Shown: piece after piece, positions 15,739 through 24,344 of the stretch
Layout: each line of letters starts with the position of its first letter
Position numbering within the stretch: the stretch's first letter is position 1
Assembly (NCBI RefSeq): GCF_009363715.1
Contig: NZ_CP045404.1
Location: 2,820,001 to 2,884,000, forward strand
Direction: 5' to 3'
Length of the DNA stretch: 64,000 nt
DNA from: Roseovarius sp. THAF9
GTDB lineage: Bacteria; Pseudomonadota; Alphaproteobacteria; Rhodobacterales; Rhodobacteraceae
Program-made: the position numbers and the translations under genes
The notes under the pieces: model-generated
What the model saw: the letters and a program-made list of their open reading frames with translations, nothing else
The model's database searches: none
Told to the model about the DNA's origin: nothing

Positions 15739-18213
15739 ATGTCCGAATCCAACTTCCCCACACAGGCCCGCGTCGTCATCGTCGGGGGTGGCGTCATGGG
15801 CGTTGGCCTGGCCTATCATCTGGGCCACGAGGGCTGGGGGCCTGACACCGTCCTTTTGGAAAAGGCGGAACTGACCAGCGGGTCGACATGGCACGCGGCG
15901 GGACAGATCACGCATTCGACATCGAGCTTCAGCCTCGGCAAATGCGTGGATTACAACATCGAACTTTATTCCGGCGCCCTGGAGGCCGAGACGGGGCAGG
16001 CTGTCACGTGGCATGGCTGCGGCTCTTTCAGGCTGGCCTATACCGAGGACGAGATGGACTGGCTGCGCCATACCCTATCGGTCGGTCGCACTCTGGGGTT
16101 CAACATCGAGCTTGTCGGCCCCGACCGCGTGGCCGAACTGCATCCGTTCTACAATCTCGATGGGGTCCTTGGCGCGCTGCACACGCCCGACGACGGGCAT
16201 GTCGATCCGACCAACGTGACCATGGCCATGGCCGCCGGTGCGCGCCAGAAAGGCGTGCGGATCATCCGCCGCTGCCGCGCCACCAACATCACCCGGCAGG
16301 GCGAGGACTGGGTGGTTGAAACCGAGAAAGGCACGATTCGCTGCGAGCATGTGGTCAACGCGGGCGGCACCTATGCCCGCCAGATGGGCGAATGGTCGGG
16401 CCTGCAACTGCCCATGACCTCCATGACCCACCACTATTTCGTGACCGATACTGTACCGGAATTCGAGCAACTGGACCGCGAATTACCCGTGATCCGCGAT
16501 GACAAGCTGGTGTCCGGCTATATCCGGATGGAGCAGAAGAAAGGCCTGATCGGGATTTATGAAAAGGAGAACCCCAATACCGTTTGGGAGGATCATTGCC
16601 CCTGGGACGCCGAGAATGAGTTGTTCGAGGCCGATTACGACCGGGTCATGCCGTGGCTGCAAAACGCGCTGGACCGGATGCCAATATTCGCCGAGCTGGG
16701 CATCACCCGCGATGTGCACGGCGCCATCAGCCATCCGCCCGACGGCAACCCGCTGATCGGCCCCGCACCCGGCGTGCGCAATTACTGGTGCTGCTGCGGA
16801 ACGCAGATCGGCATCGGATGGGGGCCGGGGCTCACGCGCGAATTGGCCCGCTGGATGGTGCATGGCGCGGCCGATATCTCGATGCGCGACTATGACCCGC
16901 GCCGCTTCGGCAATTACGCCACCAAAGAATGGCAAGTCATCAAGGCCAAAGAAGATTACTGCCTGCGCCACGAAATCCCCTTTCCACATTTCAACCGTTT
17001 GGCGGGGCGGCCGGTGAAACCCTCCCCGCTCTATGAGCGCCTCAAGGCCAAGGGCGCGGTCTTTGAAGAGGTCTATGGACACGAACGCCCCCGCTGGTTT
17101 GCCCGCGATGGCGTAGCGCAGGAAGATCACTACTCCTTCCGCCGCAACGCGGTACACGATGTGGTGGGTGCCGAGTGTAAAACCGTGCGCGAGGCGGTGG
17201 GCATCATGGACATTTCCGCTTTCACCAAGGTCGAGGTTGCAGGGCCCGGCGCCGAGGCGTTGCTGGATCGTCTGGTCGCGAACCGCCTGCCAAAGAAGGT
17301 GGGCGGTATCGCGTTGACCCACATGCTCAACCGGCGTGGGCGGATCGAGTTGGAAACCACGGTCGTCCGGTTGGCCGAGAACCGCTTCTATCTCGTCTGC
17401 GCCGCGTTTTTCGAGCAGCGCCTGCTGGACCATCTCGAACAGAACCGCGCCGGCGAGGACGCGCGGGTCATCCTGCGCTCCAACGACTGGGCTGCTCTTG
17501 CTCTCAACGGCCCGGCCTCCCGCGCGGTTTTGGCCCAATGCACCGATGCCGACCTGTCGAATACCGGGTTCCGCTGGCTGACGGCACAACAGATCACCGT
17601 GGCCGGTGCGCCGGTCTGGGCCTTCCGCATGTCCTACGCCGGTGAGTTGGGGTGGGAATTCCACATCCCCCGCGAACATGCTCTGGCCGTTTACGACGCG
17701 CTTTGGGCGGCGGGTGAGGCGCATGGCATCGCCGACTATGGCAGCTTTGCGATGAACGCCCTGCGGATGGAAAAGGGCTTCAAAGGCGCGGGGGAGTTGA
17801 CCAACGAAGTCACCCTGCCCGAGGCCGATGTCATGCGCTTTGCAAAGCTCGACAAAGAGTACCTGGGGGTTGAGGCCACCCGAGAAAGCGCTGCTCAGGC
17901 CGAGGCCGGGCAGCACCCCTGGACCTGCGCCTACCTCGAGATCGAGCCGGATGGCGAGATTGACGGACATGGCGGCGAAGCCGTGCTGCTGAATGGGGAA
18001 GTTGTCGGGTCTACCGCCTCGGTGGCCTATGGCCACACCGTCGGCAAGATCCTCGCCTTCGCTTACGTCAAACCGCGCGCCGCCAGTCCCGGCACCGAAT
18101 TGCAGGTGTTGATCCATGGAGCGCCCCGCTCCGCCCATGTTCTGGGTGAACCGGCCTACGACCCTCAGAGCCTCCTGCCGCGCACCGACGCCGTAGCAGA
18201 GCCCGCCGAATGA
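15739..18213 (+). CDS. Dimethylglycine dehydrogenase-like FAD/GcvT protein
   Basis: 824 residues, full length for the dimethylglycine/sarcosine dehydrogenase family. The FAD-binding motif VVIVGGGVMGVG is at 12-23. His52 in GSTWHAAG occupies the position that carries covalent FAD in mammalian dimethylglycine dehydrogenase. The DAO domain runs to about residue 390. The linker and GcvT folate-binding domains span about 420-810 (FRMSYAGELGWEFHIP, then TASVAYGHTVGKILAFAYV). It should demethylate a tertiary or secondary N-methyl amine and feed formaldehyde-level carbon to tetrahydrofolate. It starts a plus-strand operon (its stop overlaps the next start at 18210) and is divergent from the RpiR gene. 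A likely pathway places it after the Rieske demethylation step. Confidence 0.92.
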   Translation: MSESNFPTQARVVIVGGGVMGVGLAYHLGHEGWGPDTVLLEKAELTSGSTWHAAGQITHSTSSFSLGKCVDYNIELYSGALEAETGQAVTWHGCGSFRLAYTEDEMDWLRHTLSVGRTLGFNIELVGPDRVAELHPFYNLDGVLGALHTPDDGHVDPTNVTMAMAAGARQKGVRIIRRCRATNITRQGEDWVVETEKGTIRCEHVVNAGGTYARQMGEWSGLQLPMTSMTHHYFVTDTVPEFEQLDRELPVIRDDKLVSGYIRMEQKKGLIGIYEKENPNTVWEDHCPWDAENELFEADYDRVMPWLQNALDRMPIFAELGITRDVHGAISHPPDGNPLIGPAPGVRNYWCCCGTQIGIGWGPGLTRELARWMVHGAADISMRDYDPRRFGNYATKEWQVIKAKEDYCLRHEIPFPHFNRLAGRPVKPSPLYERLKAKGAVFEEVYGHERPRWFARDGVAQEDHYSFRRNAVHDVVGAECKTVREAVGIMDISAFTKVEVAGPGAEALLDRLVANRLPKKVGGIALTHMLNRRGRIELETTVVRLAENRFYLVCAAFFEQRLLDHLEQNRAGEDARVILRSNDWAALALNGPASRAVLAQCTDADLSNTGFRWLTAQQITVAGAPVWAFRMSYAGELGWEFHIPREHALAVYDALWAAGEAHGIADYGSFAMNALRMEKGFKGAGELTNEVTLPEADVMRFAKLDKEYLGVEATRESAAQAEAGQHPWTCAYLEIEPDGEIDGHGGEAVLLNGEVVGSTASVAYGHTVGKILAFAYVKPRAASPGTELQVLIHGAPRSAHVLGEPAYDPQSLLPRTDAVAEPAE

Positions 18214-19313
18214 AGATCACGCGCCTCTCGATATGGCATGTGCCGCTGACCAGTCACACGACCTATTACATGGCCGACGGCAAAACCTGCGACACGGTGG
18301 AAACCGTGGTGATCGCGGTCGAGACTGACACCGGACTGACCGGCTGGGGCGAGGTTTGCCCGATCCCCCATTACCTGCCTGCCTACGCTCGCGGGGTTGC
18401 CCCTGCCCTGAGCGAACTGGCACCCGTCATCCTTGGCGGTGACCCTCTGGGGGCCGAGGCCCTGATGGCCCGCGCCAATACCTGGCTCACCGGCCACGCC
18501 TATGCCAAGTCCGCGCTGGATATCGCGCTTTGGGATATCACCGGTAGAGCCGCAGGGTTGCCGCTTTATGCGCTTCTGGGTGGCAGGCAAGTGGCCGACC
18601 TGCCGCTTTATCATTCGATCACCTGCGTCGCGCCCGATGAAATGGCGCGTATCGCCCGCGACGCGCAGGCCGGAGGCATCACCCAGTTTCAGGCCAAGCT
18701 GGGCGCCTCGGGCGATTGGCAAACGGATGTTGAACGCTTGACCAAGGTCCGCGAGGCCGTAGGCCCCGGCCCGCTGGTCTACGGAGACTGGAACTGCGGC
18801 GCGACGACACTCTGGGCCACGCGAGTCGGACGGGCGGTGGCCGACCTTGACGTCATGCTGGAACAGCCCTGCGCCACGCTCGCCGAATGCGCCCAGGTGC
18901 GCGCCGCCACGGGCCTGCCCATGAAACTGGATGAACTGGCGCATGATACGGCCACGCTTTTGCAGGCGCATAGCCTTGGCATCATGGATGCGGTGGCGCT
19001 GAAGCTGTCGAAATTTGGCGGGCTTTCGGCCCTGAGACGGGCGCGCGACCTCTGCCTGCACCTCGGCGCCAAAATGTGCATCGAATGCACTTGGGGCTCG
19101 GATATCGCCACAGCCGCCGCACTTCACCTTGCTGCAGCCACAAATCCCGCGCGGGTGCTCAATGTGTGCGACCTCTCGGGCTATGTCAGTCCGCGCATTG
19201 CACCCGACGGCCCCGTCCGGGCCAATGGGCGCATCCCCCCGCCCAACGGCCCGGGCCTTGGCGTCACGCCCGATCGCGCCGTTCTGGGCACGCCTGACCT
19301 GATACTGGATTGA
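18210..19313 (+). CDS. Mandelate racemase/muconate lactonizing enzyme family protein (hydroxyproline-betaine epimerase/hydroxyproline dehydratase-like)
   Basis: 367 residues of the enolase superfamily. The N-terminal capping domain (1-120) includes GWGEVCPIPHY. The barrel contains Lys163 (FQAKLG) as possible base, metal ligands Asp193 (GDWN), Glu218 (LEQPC) and Asp241 (KLDE), and a Lys265/Lys268 pair (LKLSKFGGL). These features and the CTWGSDIATAAALHLA stretch recall HpbD-type proline-betaine epimerases and cis-3-hydroxyproline dehydratases of marine Rhodobacteraceae. Its start overlaps the preceding dehydrogenase stop, so it serves the same pathway, supporting a betaine or proline-betaine type substrate. 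I cannot decide between epimerase and dehydratase from sequence alone. Confidence 0.85.
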   Translation: MKITRLSIWHVPLTSHTTYYMADGKTCDTVETVVIAVETDTGLTGWGEVCPIPHYLPAYARGVAPALSELAPVILGGDPLGAEALMARANTWLTGHAYAKSALDIALWDITGRAAGLPLYALLGGRQVADLPLYHSITCVAPDEMARIARDAQAGGITQFQAKLGASGDWQTDVERLTKVREAVGPGPLVYGDWNCGATTLWATRVGRAVADLDVMLEQPCATLAECAQVRAATGLPMKLDELAHDTATLLQAHSLGIMDAVALKLSKFGGLSALRRARDLCLHLGAKMCIECTWGSDIATAAALHLAAATNPARVLNVCDLSGYVSPRIAPDGPVRANGRIPPPNGPGLGVTPDRAVLGTPDLILD

Positions 19314-19317
19314 ACAC

Positions 19318-20601
19318 ATGAACAGACAGCACACCCAAGCCGAATGGGCCGAGCGCGCCCGCGCCGTGCTTCCCGCCGGGGGCTTTGGCAATTTCGACCC
19401 CTCGATCGTGATCCGCGAAGGCCGCGGGTCTCGGGTCTGGGACGAGGACGGCAAAGAGTACGTCGATTACCTCATCGGATCGGGCCCCATGCTTTTGGGC
19501 CATGGCCACCCCGAGGTGTTGGACGCGGTGTTCGAACAACTCCCTAAAGGCCAGACATTCTTCGCCAACAACGTGCTCGGCATCGAACTGGCCGAGGAAA
19601 TCTGCCGCGCCGTCCCCTGTGCCGAACAACTTCGCTATGTCTCGTCGGGCGGCGAGGCGGATATGTACGCAATGCGCCTCGCCCGCGCCTTCACCGGGCG
19701 CGACAAGATCGTTAAATTCGAGGGCGGTTACCACGGCATGTCAGCCGAGGCGCAGATGAGCCTTGCCCCCTCACGGCGTGAGAATTTTCCACAGGCCATT
19801 CCCGACAGCGCCGGTATCCCCCGAAGCGTGGCCGACGAGATGCTGATCGCGCCGTTCAACGATTTCGACTACATCCGCTCGCTTCTCGCCGAGTATGAGG
19901 GGCAGATTGCCGGTCTGATCGTAGAGCCGCTGCAGCGCATCATCCCGCCCGCGCCGGGCTTTCTTGAATTGCTGCGCGAGGAGTGCACGCGATACGGCAT
20001 CGTCCTGATCTTTGACGAGGTCGTAACGGGTTTTCGTTTCGCCTATGGCGGCGCACAGGAACACTACGGCGTCACGCCGGACCTGTGTACCTTGGGCAAA
20101 GTGATCGGGGGCGGCTTTCCCCTCGCGGCGACAGTGGGGCGGGCCGACATCATGGGGCATTTCGACAAGGCCGCCGTGGGCGAGGAAGGCTGGTTGATGC
20201 AGCTCGGGACGCTCTCGGGCAACCCGGTGGCGGCAGCGGCAGGGCTCAAAAGCCTCGAAATCCTGCGCCGCGACGGACAATATGCGCGGCTTCGCGAACT
20301 TGGTGACAGGGTCGGGGGCATGATCCGCGACGCGCTTGAGCCAACGGGTATTCCCTATCGCATCGTGGGCGATGCGACGCTGTTTGAAGTTGTCTTCACT
20401 GCGCAGGATGCGCGGGACTACAGGGCCGTGCAAGCAGGCGACGCCGGCCGCGCAAAACTCTGGAACGACGCGTTGCGACACCACGGGATCTTCAAATCTC
20501 CCGGCAAGACATATCCAAGCCTCGCCCTGACCGAGGACGACCTTGCCGTGACGCTTGAAGCGATCCAATCTGCGGCTGCGGCGATTGAAGCAAAGGCCTG
20601 A
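19318..20601 (+). CDS. Class III aminotransferase, glutamate-1-semialdehyde aminomutase-like
   Basis: 427 residues with fold type I PLP features. The glycine-rich cofactor loop is VSSGGEADM (about 108-116). Asp233 in LIFDEVVTGFRF pairs with the pyridine nitrogen, and the Schiff-base lysine is Lys261 in CTLGKVIGGGFP. The sequence resembles HemL, but the genomic setting (4 bases after the epimerase-like gene, last in the operon) argues for a catabolic aminotransferase or aminomutase rather than tetrapyrrole synthesis. The amino acceptor and substrate are unknown. The operon ends here; 20602-20995 has no recognisable gene. Confidence 0.88.
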   Translation: MNRQHTQAEWAERARAVLPAGGFGNFDPSIVIREGRGSRVWDEDGKEYVDYLIGSGPMLLGHGHPEVLDAVFEQLPKGQTFFANNVLGIELAEEICRAVPCAEQLRYVSSGGEADMYAMRLARAFTGRDKIVKFEGGYHGMSAEAQMSLAPSRRENFPQAIPDSAGIPRSVADEMLIAPFNDFDYIRSLLAEYEGQIAGLIVEPLQRIIPPAPGFLELLREECTRYGIVLIFDEVVTGFRFAYGGAQEHYGVTPDLCTLGKVIGGGFPLAATVGRADIMGHFDKAAVGEEGWLMQLGTLSGNPVAAAAGLKSLEILRRDGQYARLRELGDRVGGMIRDALEPTGIPYRIVGDATLFEVVFTAQDARDYRAVQAGDAGRAKLWNDALRHHGIFKSPGKTYPSLALTEDDLAVTLEAIQSAAAAIEAKA

Positions 20602-20995
20602 CCGCGCCGTCTAAACGGGGTCGGCTATTGCTTTGGCATCGGGTCAGAAGGCACAGACACTGGGCGAAAGATGCAGCAGATCCAACCGAAGCGGATGTTG
20701 GCAGGTTCCGCAGCGAATGATCGCTGCCCGCCTTCCCTGTCAAGCATGCCGAACGGCCCGTATGTATGTACCGGCTGCTGTTCGCAATTGATTTCTCGCA
20801 TGTTCTCGAAAGTCGCTCATATGTATCTGGCCTGTTGATCGACATGCGGGTCGTGGCCTTATTGGGATTACGTACGCGCCGTGAGCTCATTACCGGCAAG
20901 GTCCAATTTGACCGAATGGGCCGTCAGACTCTGGGGGCGTAATTGTTGCGTTCCATGCTTTCTTTCAGTCGCGAACTCTTCTGGGTCGATCCGGC
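20602..20995. other. Non-coding stretch downstream of the aminotransferase
   Basis: No supported gene. Short open frames exist on both strands, for example a 47-codon frame from about 20695 on the plus strand, but they have no ribosome site and no recognisable motif. The stretch borders an IS110 remnant and may be flanking debris of that element. Confidence 0.5.
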
Positions 20996-21211
20996 TTATA
21001 CGCCGATAGCGACTTCGTCCCTGGGAGCGTCAGACGCCGTTTTGTATCTCAAGATACTCCACGCCACTCGCGCCAGATTGTTGGCCGCTGCGACAGCAGG
21101 CTTATTGCGCATCACCAACTGCCCGTAAGGCTCGAAGGCCACGATATGAAATGTGTCTTTGCCGATATCGATGCCAACTTACATCAGCTCATCAAAATCG
21201 TTCTTCGGCAT
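20996..21211 (-). mobile_element. IS110-family transposase remnant with internal deletion
   Basis: On the minus strand, ATG at 21211 reads MPKNDFDELM, a stop, then VGIDIGKDTFHIVAFEPYG, the DEDD-type N-terminal motif of IS110 transposases. About 17 codons later it jumps to AAANNLARVAWSILRYKTA, which belongs to the C-terminal end of the same family, and it ends at 20996. Roughly 250 or more central codons are therefore missing, and the remaining frame carries a premature stop. The element is inactive and marks a recombination scar between the amine-catabolism cluster and the polysaccharide locus. Confidence 0.75.
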
Positions 21212-21365
21212 GCTACTTCTCCTATCTGCAGGTGAAATGGGCCAAGCCTAACCTGCCGGGTGAAGCAGCCGGTACATCCCATTGGCTGACATTCAATGGA
21301 TCAAGAATTCCGTACCGCAGCGAGCACTAATCTGAACCTTCTGTCATAAGAAACAATTCATCCAA

Positions 21366-22397
21366 CTACACACTCGCTTCACGGGTGAAGCTCTCGGCCG
21401 ATGATTTTGTTGAATGGAAACCGATGTGGTGGGCGATCAATCGTGACCAAGCAAACGCGAAAGTTCTTTCGCAATCGCAGGCCCGCTCGGGGCTCCGGAT
21501 TGCCGGATTGACCTCGAATGCGGCAGCAAGCGCTTTCGCCCAAGCGGTTTCACTATGACCCGCGACAAACGTGGCTTCGGCGCCTGCGCTTGTTTTCAGG
21601 CCATCGATGTTCGAGCAGATGACAGGACGACCGGCGGCGCGTGCTTCCAGTGCCACCAGTCCGAAGGCTTCCCAGCGCGACGGGATGGCGACGAAATCGA
21701 CCGACCGCATCTCGCGGTCCGGGCTATCAGAATGGCCGAAGAACCGGATGCGCCGATCACCGGCGGCAAGTGCGCGCAGTTCCGTTTCTTCCGGGCCGGT
21801 GCCGTGAATGTGCAGCGACGCATCCTTGTTCGGCAATTTGCGAAAGGCACGGATCAGAATGTCGAACCCTTTCTGGCGATGAAGGCGACCGATTGCGCCG
21901 ATCACTTGCGGCTTGCGTGTTGCAGCTTCGATCGAGCGAAAGTCTTGCAGATCGACCACCGGTGCGATGATGCGAAGCGCGTCAGGTGAAACGAGGCGGC
22001 GGCGCTTCATCCATTCTGCCTGCGCATGGCTTACAGCGACGACACTGTCGAACAGAGCCAGCGATGTCCGCAACATCGTGAAGAACCTCAGCTTGGAGGG
22101 AACGTTCAAAGCGGTGAACGCCTCTGTGTAGCTGTGTTCCACATGTACGAGCGGTTTGCTGGCATGACGGGCGCGGAACGCGATAAGTGCTGGAAGTCTG
22201 CGCCAGCTGAGGCTGAGGTGCGAGACGATCATATCCGCATCGCAAATCGGCAAAGCGCCCTTGCGCGATACGACGTGCAAGCTGTGGCGGGCAGATCGGG
22301 CCATCATGGGACAGGTCCGGATATGCTGAAGAACACGGTTCACGCCGCCCGGGGTGGCATCATCGACAAGGTGCAGGACGTGGGGAAGGTCGGTCAT
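21366..22397 (-). CDS. Glycosyltransferase family 4 protein
   Basis: 343 residues from the ATG at 22397 (MTDLPHVLHLVDDATPGGV), with a GAGAGAGA ribosome site. The GT-B fold is visible. The N-terminal half has the GGVNRVLQHI donor/acceptor loop; the C-terminal half (about 165-330) has IGAIGRLHRQKGFDILIRAF and the E-x7-E region VAIPSRWEAFGLVALEARAAG. It should transfer a sugar from a nucleotide donor to the growing exopolysaccharide repeat unit in the cytoplasm. It is the last gene of a four-gene minus-strand operon (flippase, two GT2, GT4). Confidence 0.9.
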   Translation of the reverse strand: MTDLPHVLHLVDDATPGGVNRVLQHIRTCPMMARSARHSLHVVSRKGALPICDADMIVSHLSLSWRRLPALIAFRARHASKPLVHVEHSYTEAFTALNVPSKLRFFTMLRTSLALFDSVVAVSHAQAEWMKRRRLVSPDALRIIAPVVDLQDFRSIEAATRKPQVIGAIGRLHRQKGFDILIRAFRKLPNKDASLHIHGTGPEETELRALAAGDRRIRFFGHSDSPDREMRSVDFVAIPSRWEAFGLVALEARAAGRPVICSNIDGLKTSAGAEATFVAGHSETAWAKALAAAFEVNPAIRSPERACDCERTFAFAWSRLIAHHIGFHSTKSSAESFTREASV

Positions 22398-22422
22398 TGA
22401 TCTCTCTCTTTCTTTTTTGAGG

Positions 22423-23409
22423 TCACGCGCGGGCGGCGCGCAATACAGAGCGGGCAAGCGTCATCGGCAGGTCGCCGAACCGCGCCGTGGCGTGGGCCGC
22501 CAGCAGGGTCGACACGCTCCGCAGCGGCTCTTCGAAGATCGGGCGGGCAGACTCACGGTATGCGCGGGCAATCAAGGTACATGCGGTTTCTCCGTCCCCG
22601 CTGCTGACCGCGCGACGGGCAAGATAGCGCAGTTGATAGGCGCGGGCCGCGGCTTCGTATCTCGCGAAAAACTCCGATGCCGTTGGGCGCAGCTTGCTCA
22701 CCATGCGCTCCCATGATGCGAGTTGGGCGTCCACATTGGCCGAGAGCCCGGTGGAATTGACACGGTATTCCGTCAGCAGGCCGGGAACGCCCGCAATGAT
22801 CCAATCGGTACAAAGGCACAAACGCATCCAGCACTCGATATCCTCGGACTGACGAAATGTTTCGTCGAAGATCCAGTCGCGTTTCATCTCAGAAGCGGGT
22901 CGCCAAGCAATCTCTGCAAGCGCCTCGCGACGAATGACCGGGGCGGATCCGTTTCCGATGGGGTTGCGTTTGAAGACATGGGCTGGCGACACGTCGTAAA
23001 GGCGGGGGCGCTGCGCATGCCCTATGCGTTGGCCTGCCTCATCGATCATCGCCGAGCCGGAATAGCTGATACCCACCTCAGGCTTTCCAAGCAGGTGATC
23101 TACATGAGTGGCGAGCTTTTCGGGCATCCAAAGGTCATCGGCGTCGCAAAACCCGATGACTTCACCCTGCGCCTCTGCAATGCCGCTGTTGCGTGCGCCT
23201 GCAAGCCCACGGTTGAACTGATGGAGAAGCCGAAACCGGCTGTCCGAGGCGGCGTGGATACTGGCGATCAGGGCCGTGTCGTCGATCGATCCGTCATCGA
23301 TGATAACGACCTCGAAATCACGGAATGTCTGTGCACTGAGCGAGGCAAGCGTCGCAGGGAGTGTGGCGGCGGCATTGTAGGCGGGTACGATGATCGTAGC
23401 GTAGGGCAT
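22423..23409 (-). CDS. Glycosyltransferase family 2 protein (first of a tandem pair)
   Basis: 328 residues from the ATG at 23409 (MPYATIIVPAYNAAATLPA), with GAGG about 9 bases upstream. The much longer open frame upstream overlaps the next GT gene and is not used. GT-A fold: a nucleotide-binding start, VVIIDDGSIDDT (about 34-45) and the DxD-type motif GFCDADDLW (about 86-94). A conserved C-terminal RYLARRA helix is shared with the neighbouring gene at 23421, which looks like a tandem paralogue. It is predicted to add a sugar to the polysaccharide repeat unit at the inner membrane. Confidence 0.9.
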   Translation of the reverse strand: MPYATIIVPAYNAAATLPATLASLSAQTFRDFEVVIIDDGSIDDTALIASIHAASDSRFRLLHQFNRGLAGARNSGIAEAQGEVIGFCDADDLWMPEKLATHVDHLLGKPEVGISYSGSAMIDEAGQRIGHAQRPRLYDVSPAHVFKRNPIGNGSAPVIRREALAEIAWRPASEMKRDWIFDETFRQSEDIECWMRLCLCTDWIIAGVPGLLTEYRVNSTGLSANVDAQLASWERMVSKLRPTASEFFARYEAAARAYQLRYLARRAVSSGDGETACTLIARAYRESARPIFEEPLRSVSTLLAAHATARFGDLPMTLARSVLRAARA

Positions 23410-23420
23410 GGGACAGATCC

Positions 23421-24344
23421 TCAATTGGCAAAAAGATATTGGCGGGTGGGTTCGGGCAGACACGGCAGCAGCAGCGCGGCGAGCGCGATCAGCCCGCCGC
23501 GGCGGGCCGGCAGAAGAAAGGCGGCGGCATGCTGGTAGCATCCTTCGAGGACAAGACGCTGCACGGTGGCGGCGGGAGCACCCACGCGAAGGGCCCGGCG
23601 CGCGAGATAGCGCAGGTGCACGGCCTCCGCCCGCGGATCGGTGCGAAAGCCGAACCGGGCCGCGGTTTCGAGCGCAGCACACCGTCCGGCACGCATTCTG
23701 TCGATATCCGCAGACAGGCCACGCGGGCTGAGCCGGTAGAGCACATGATCCGCATCAAGTCCCAAAAGGCGGTGGCCGGATCCCACGAGATGGACCAGGA
23801 ACTCCAGATCTTCGTTGTGAACGAGGTCTTCGCGGAAACCGCCGAGGATTTCGAATGTGTCGCGGCGCAGAGATAGGTTGGACAGCGTGCAGACCGGGTT
23901 CTCGCCGAGCAACGATGGGACGGTCACGTCGCCTGCCGGCACGTGCGAGCGGGTGCGGACGTGGCCGGGGTCTTCATTGAAAAAACCCACCCGCCCGAAG
24001 ACGGCCTGAACCTGACCCCTGCCGAGATGTTGCGCAACATCACGCAGCTTGTGACGCTTCCAGATGTCATCGGCGTCGCAAAAGGCTATGATGTCGCCGG
24101 TGGACTGCACGATCGCACCATGGTTGCGAGCGGCACTGGGGCCTTTGCGCGGATTGCGCACCAACTTAAGGCGAGGGTCGCCTTGCACCAAGGATTTGGC
24201 GACGCTCCAGCTGCTGTCGGCCGATCCGTCCTCCACAAGTACCGCCTCCCAATCGTTGAAGCTTTGGTCCTGCAATGCTGCGATGGTGGCTGGCAGTGTG
24301 TGGGCGGCGTTGAAAACAGGAATGACAATGGAAATGCGGGTCAT
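23421..24344 (-). CDS. Glycosyltransferase family 2 protein (second of a tandem pair)
   Basis: 307 residues from the ATG at 24344, which overlaps the flippase stop in an ATGA motif. The first half has the GT-A signature (SIVIPVFNAAHTLPATIAAL, LVEDGSADSSW, AFCDADDIW). The C-terminal quarter contains LRYLARRAL and a hydrophobic tail (GLIALAALLLPCLP). It aligns by eye with the adjacent GT2 over its length, suggesting duplication followed by divergence. It acts in assembly of the repeat unit that the flippase exports. Confidence 0.9.
   Translation of the reverse strand: MTRISIVIPVFNAAHTLPATIAALQDQSFNDWEAVLVEDGSADSSWSVAKSLVQGDPRLKLVRNPRKGPSAARNHGAIVQSTGDIIAFCDADDIWKRHKLRDVAQHLGRGQVQAVFGRVGFFNEDPGHVRTRSHVPAGDVTVPSLLGENPVCTLSNLSLRRDTFEILGGFREDLVHNEDLEFLVHLVGSGHRLLGLDADHVLYRLSPRGLSADIDRMRAGRCAALETAARFGFRTDPRAEAVHLRYLARRALRVGAPAATVQRLVLEGCYQHAAAFLLPARRGGLIALAALLLPCLPEPTRQYLFAN

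Noticed and set aside
16483..18138. A 551-codon antisense frame within the dehydrogenase at 15739
   Set aside because: It is a mirror of third-position GC bias with no domain content.
20492..20899. A 135-codon minus-strand frame after the aminotransferase
   Set aside because: It overlaps the aminotransferase end, is rich in Ser/Arg and shows no domain or ribosome site.
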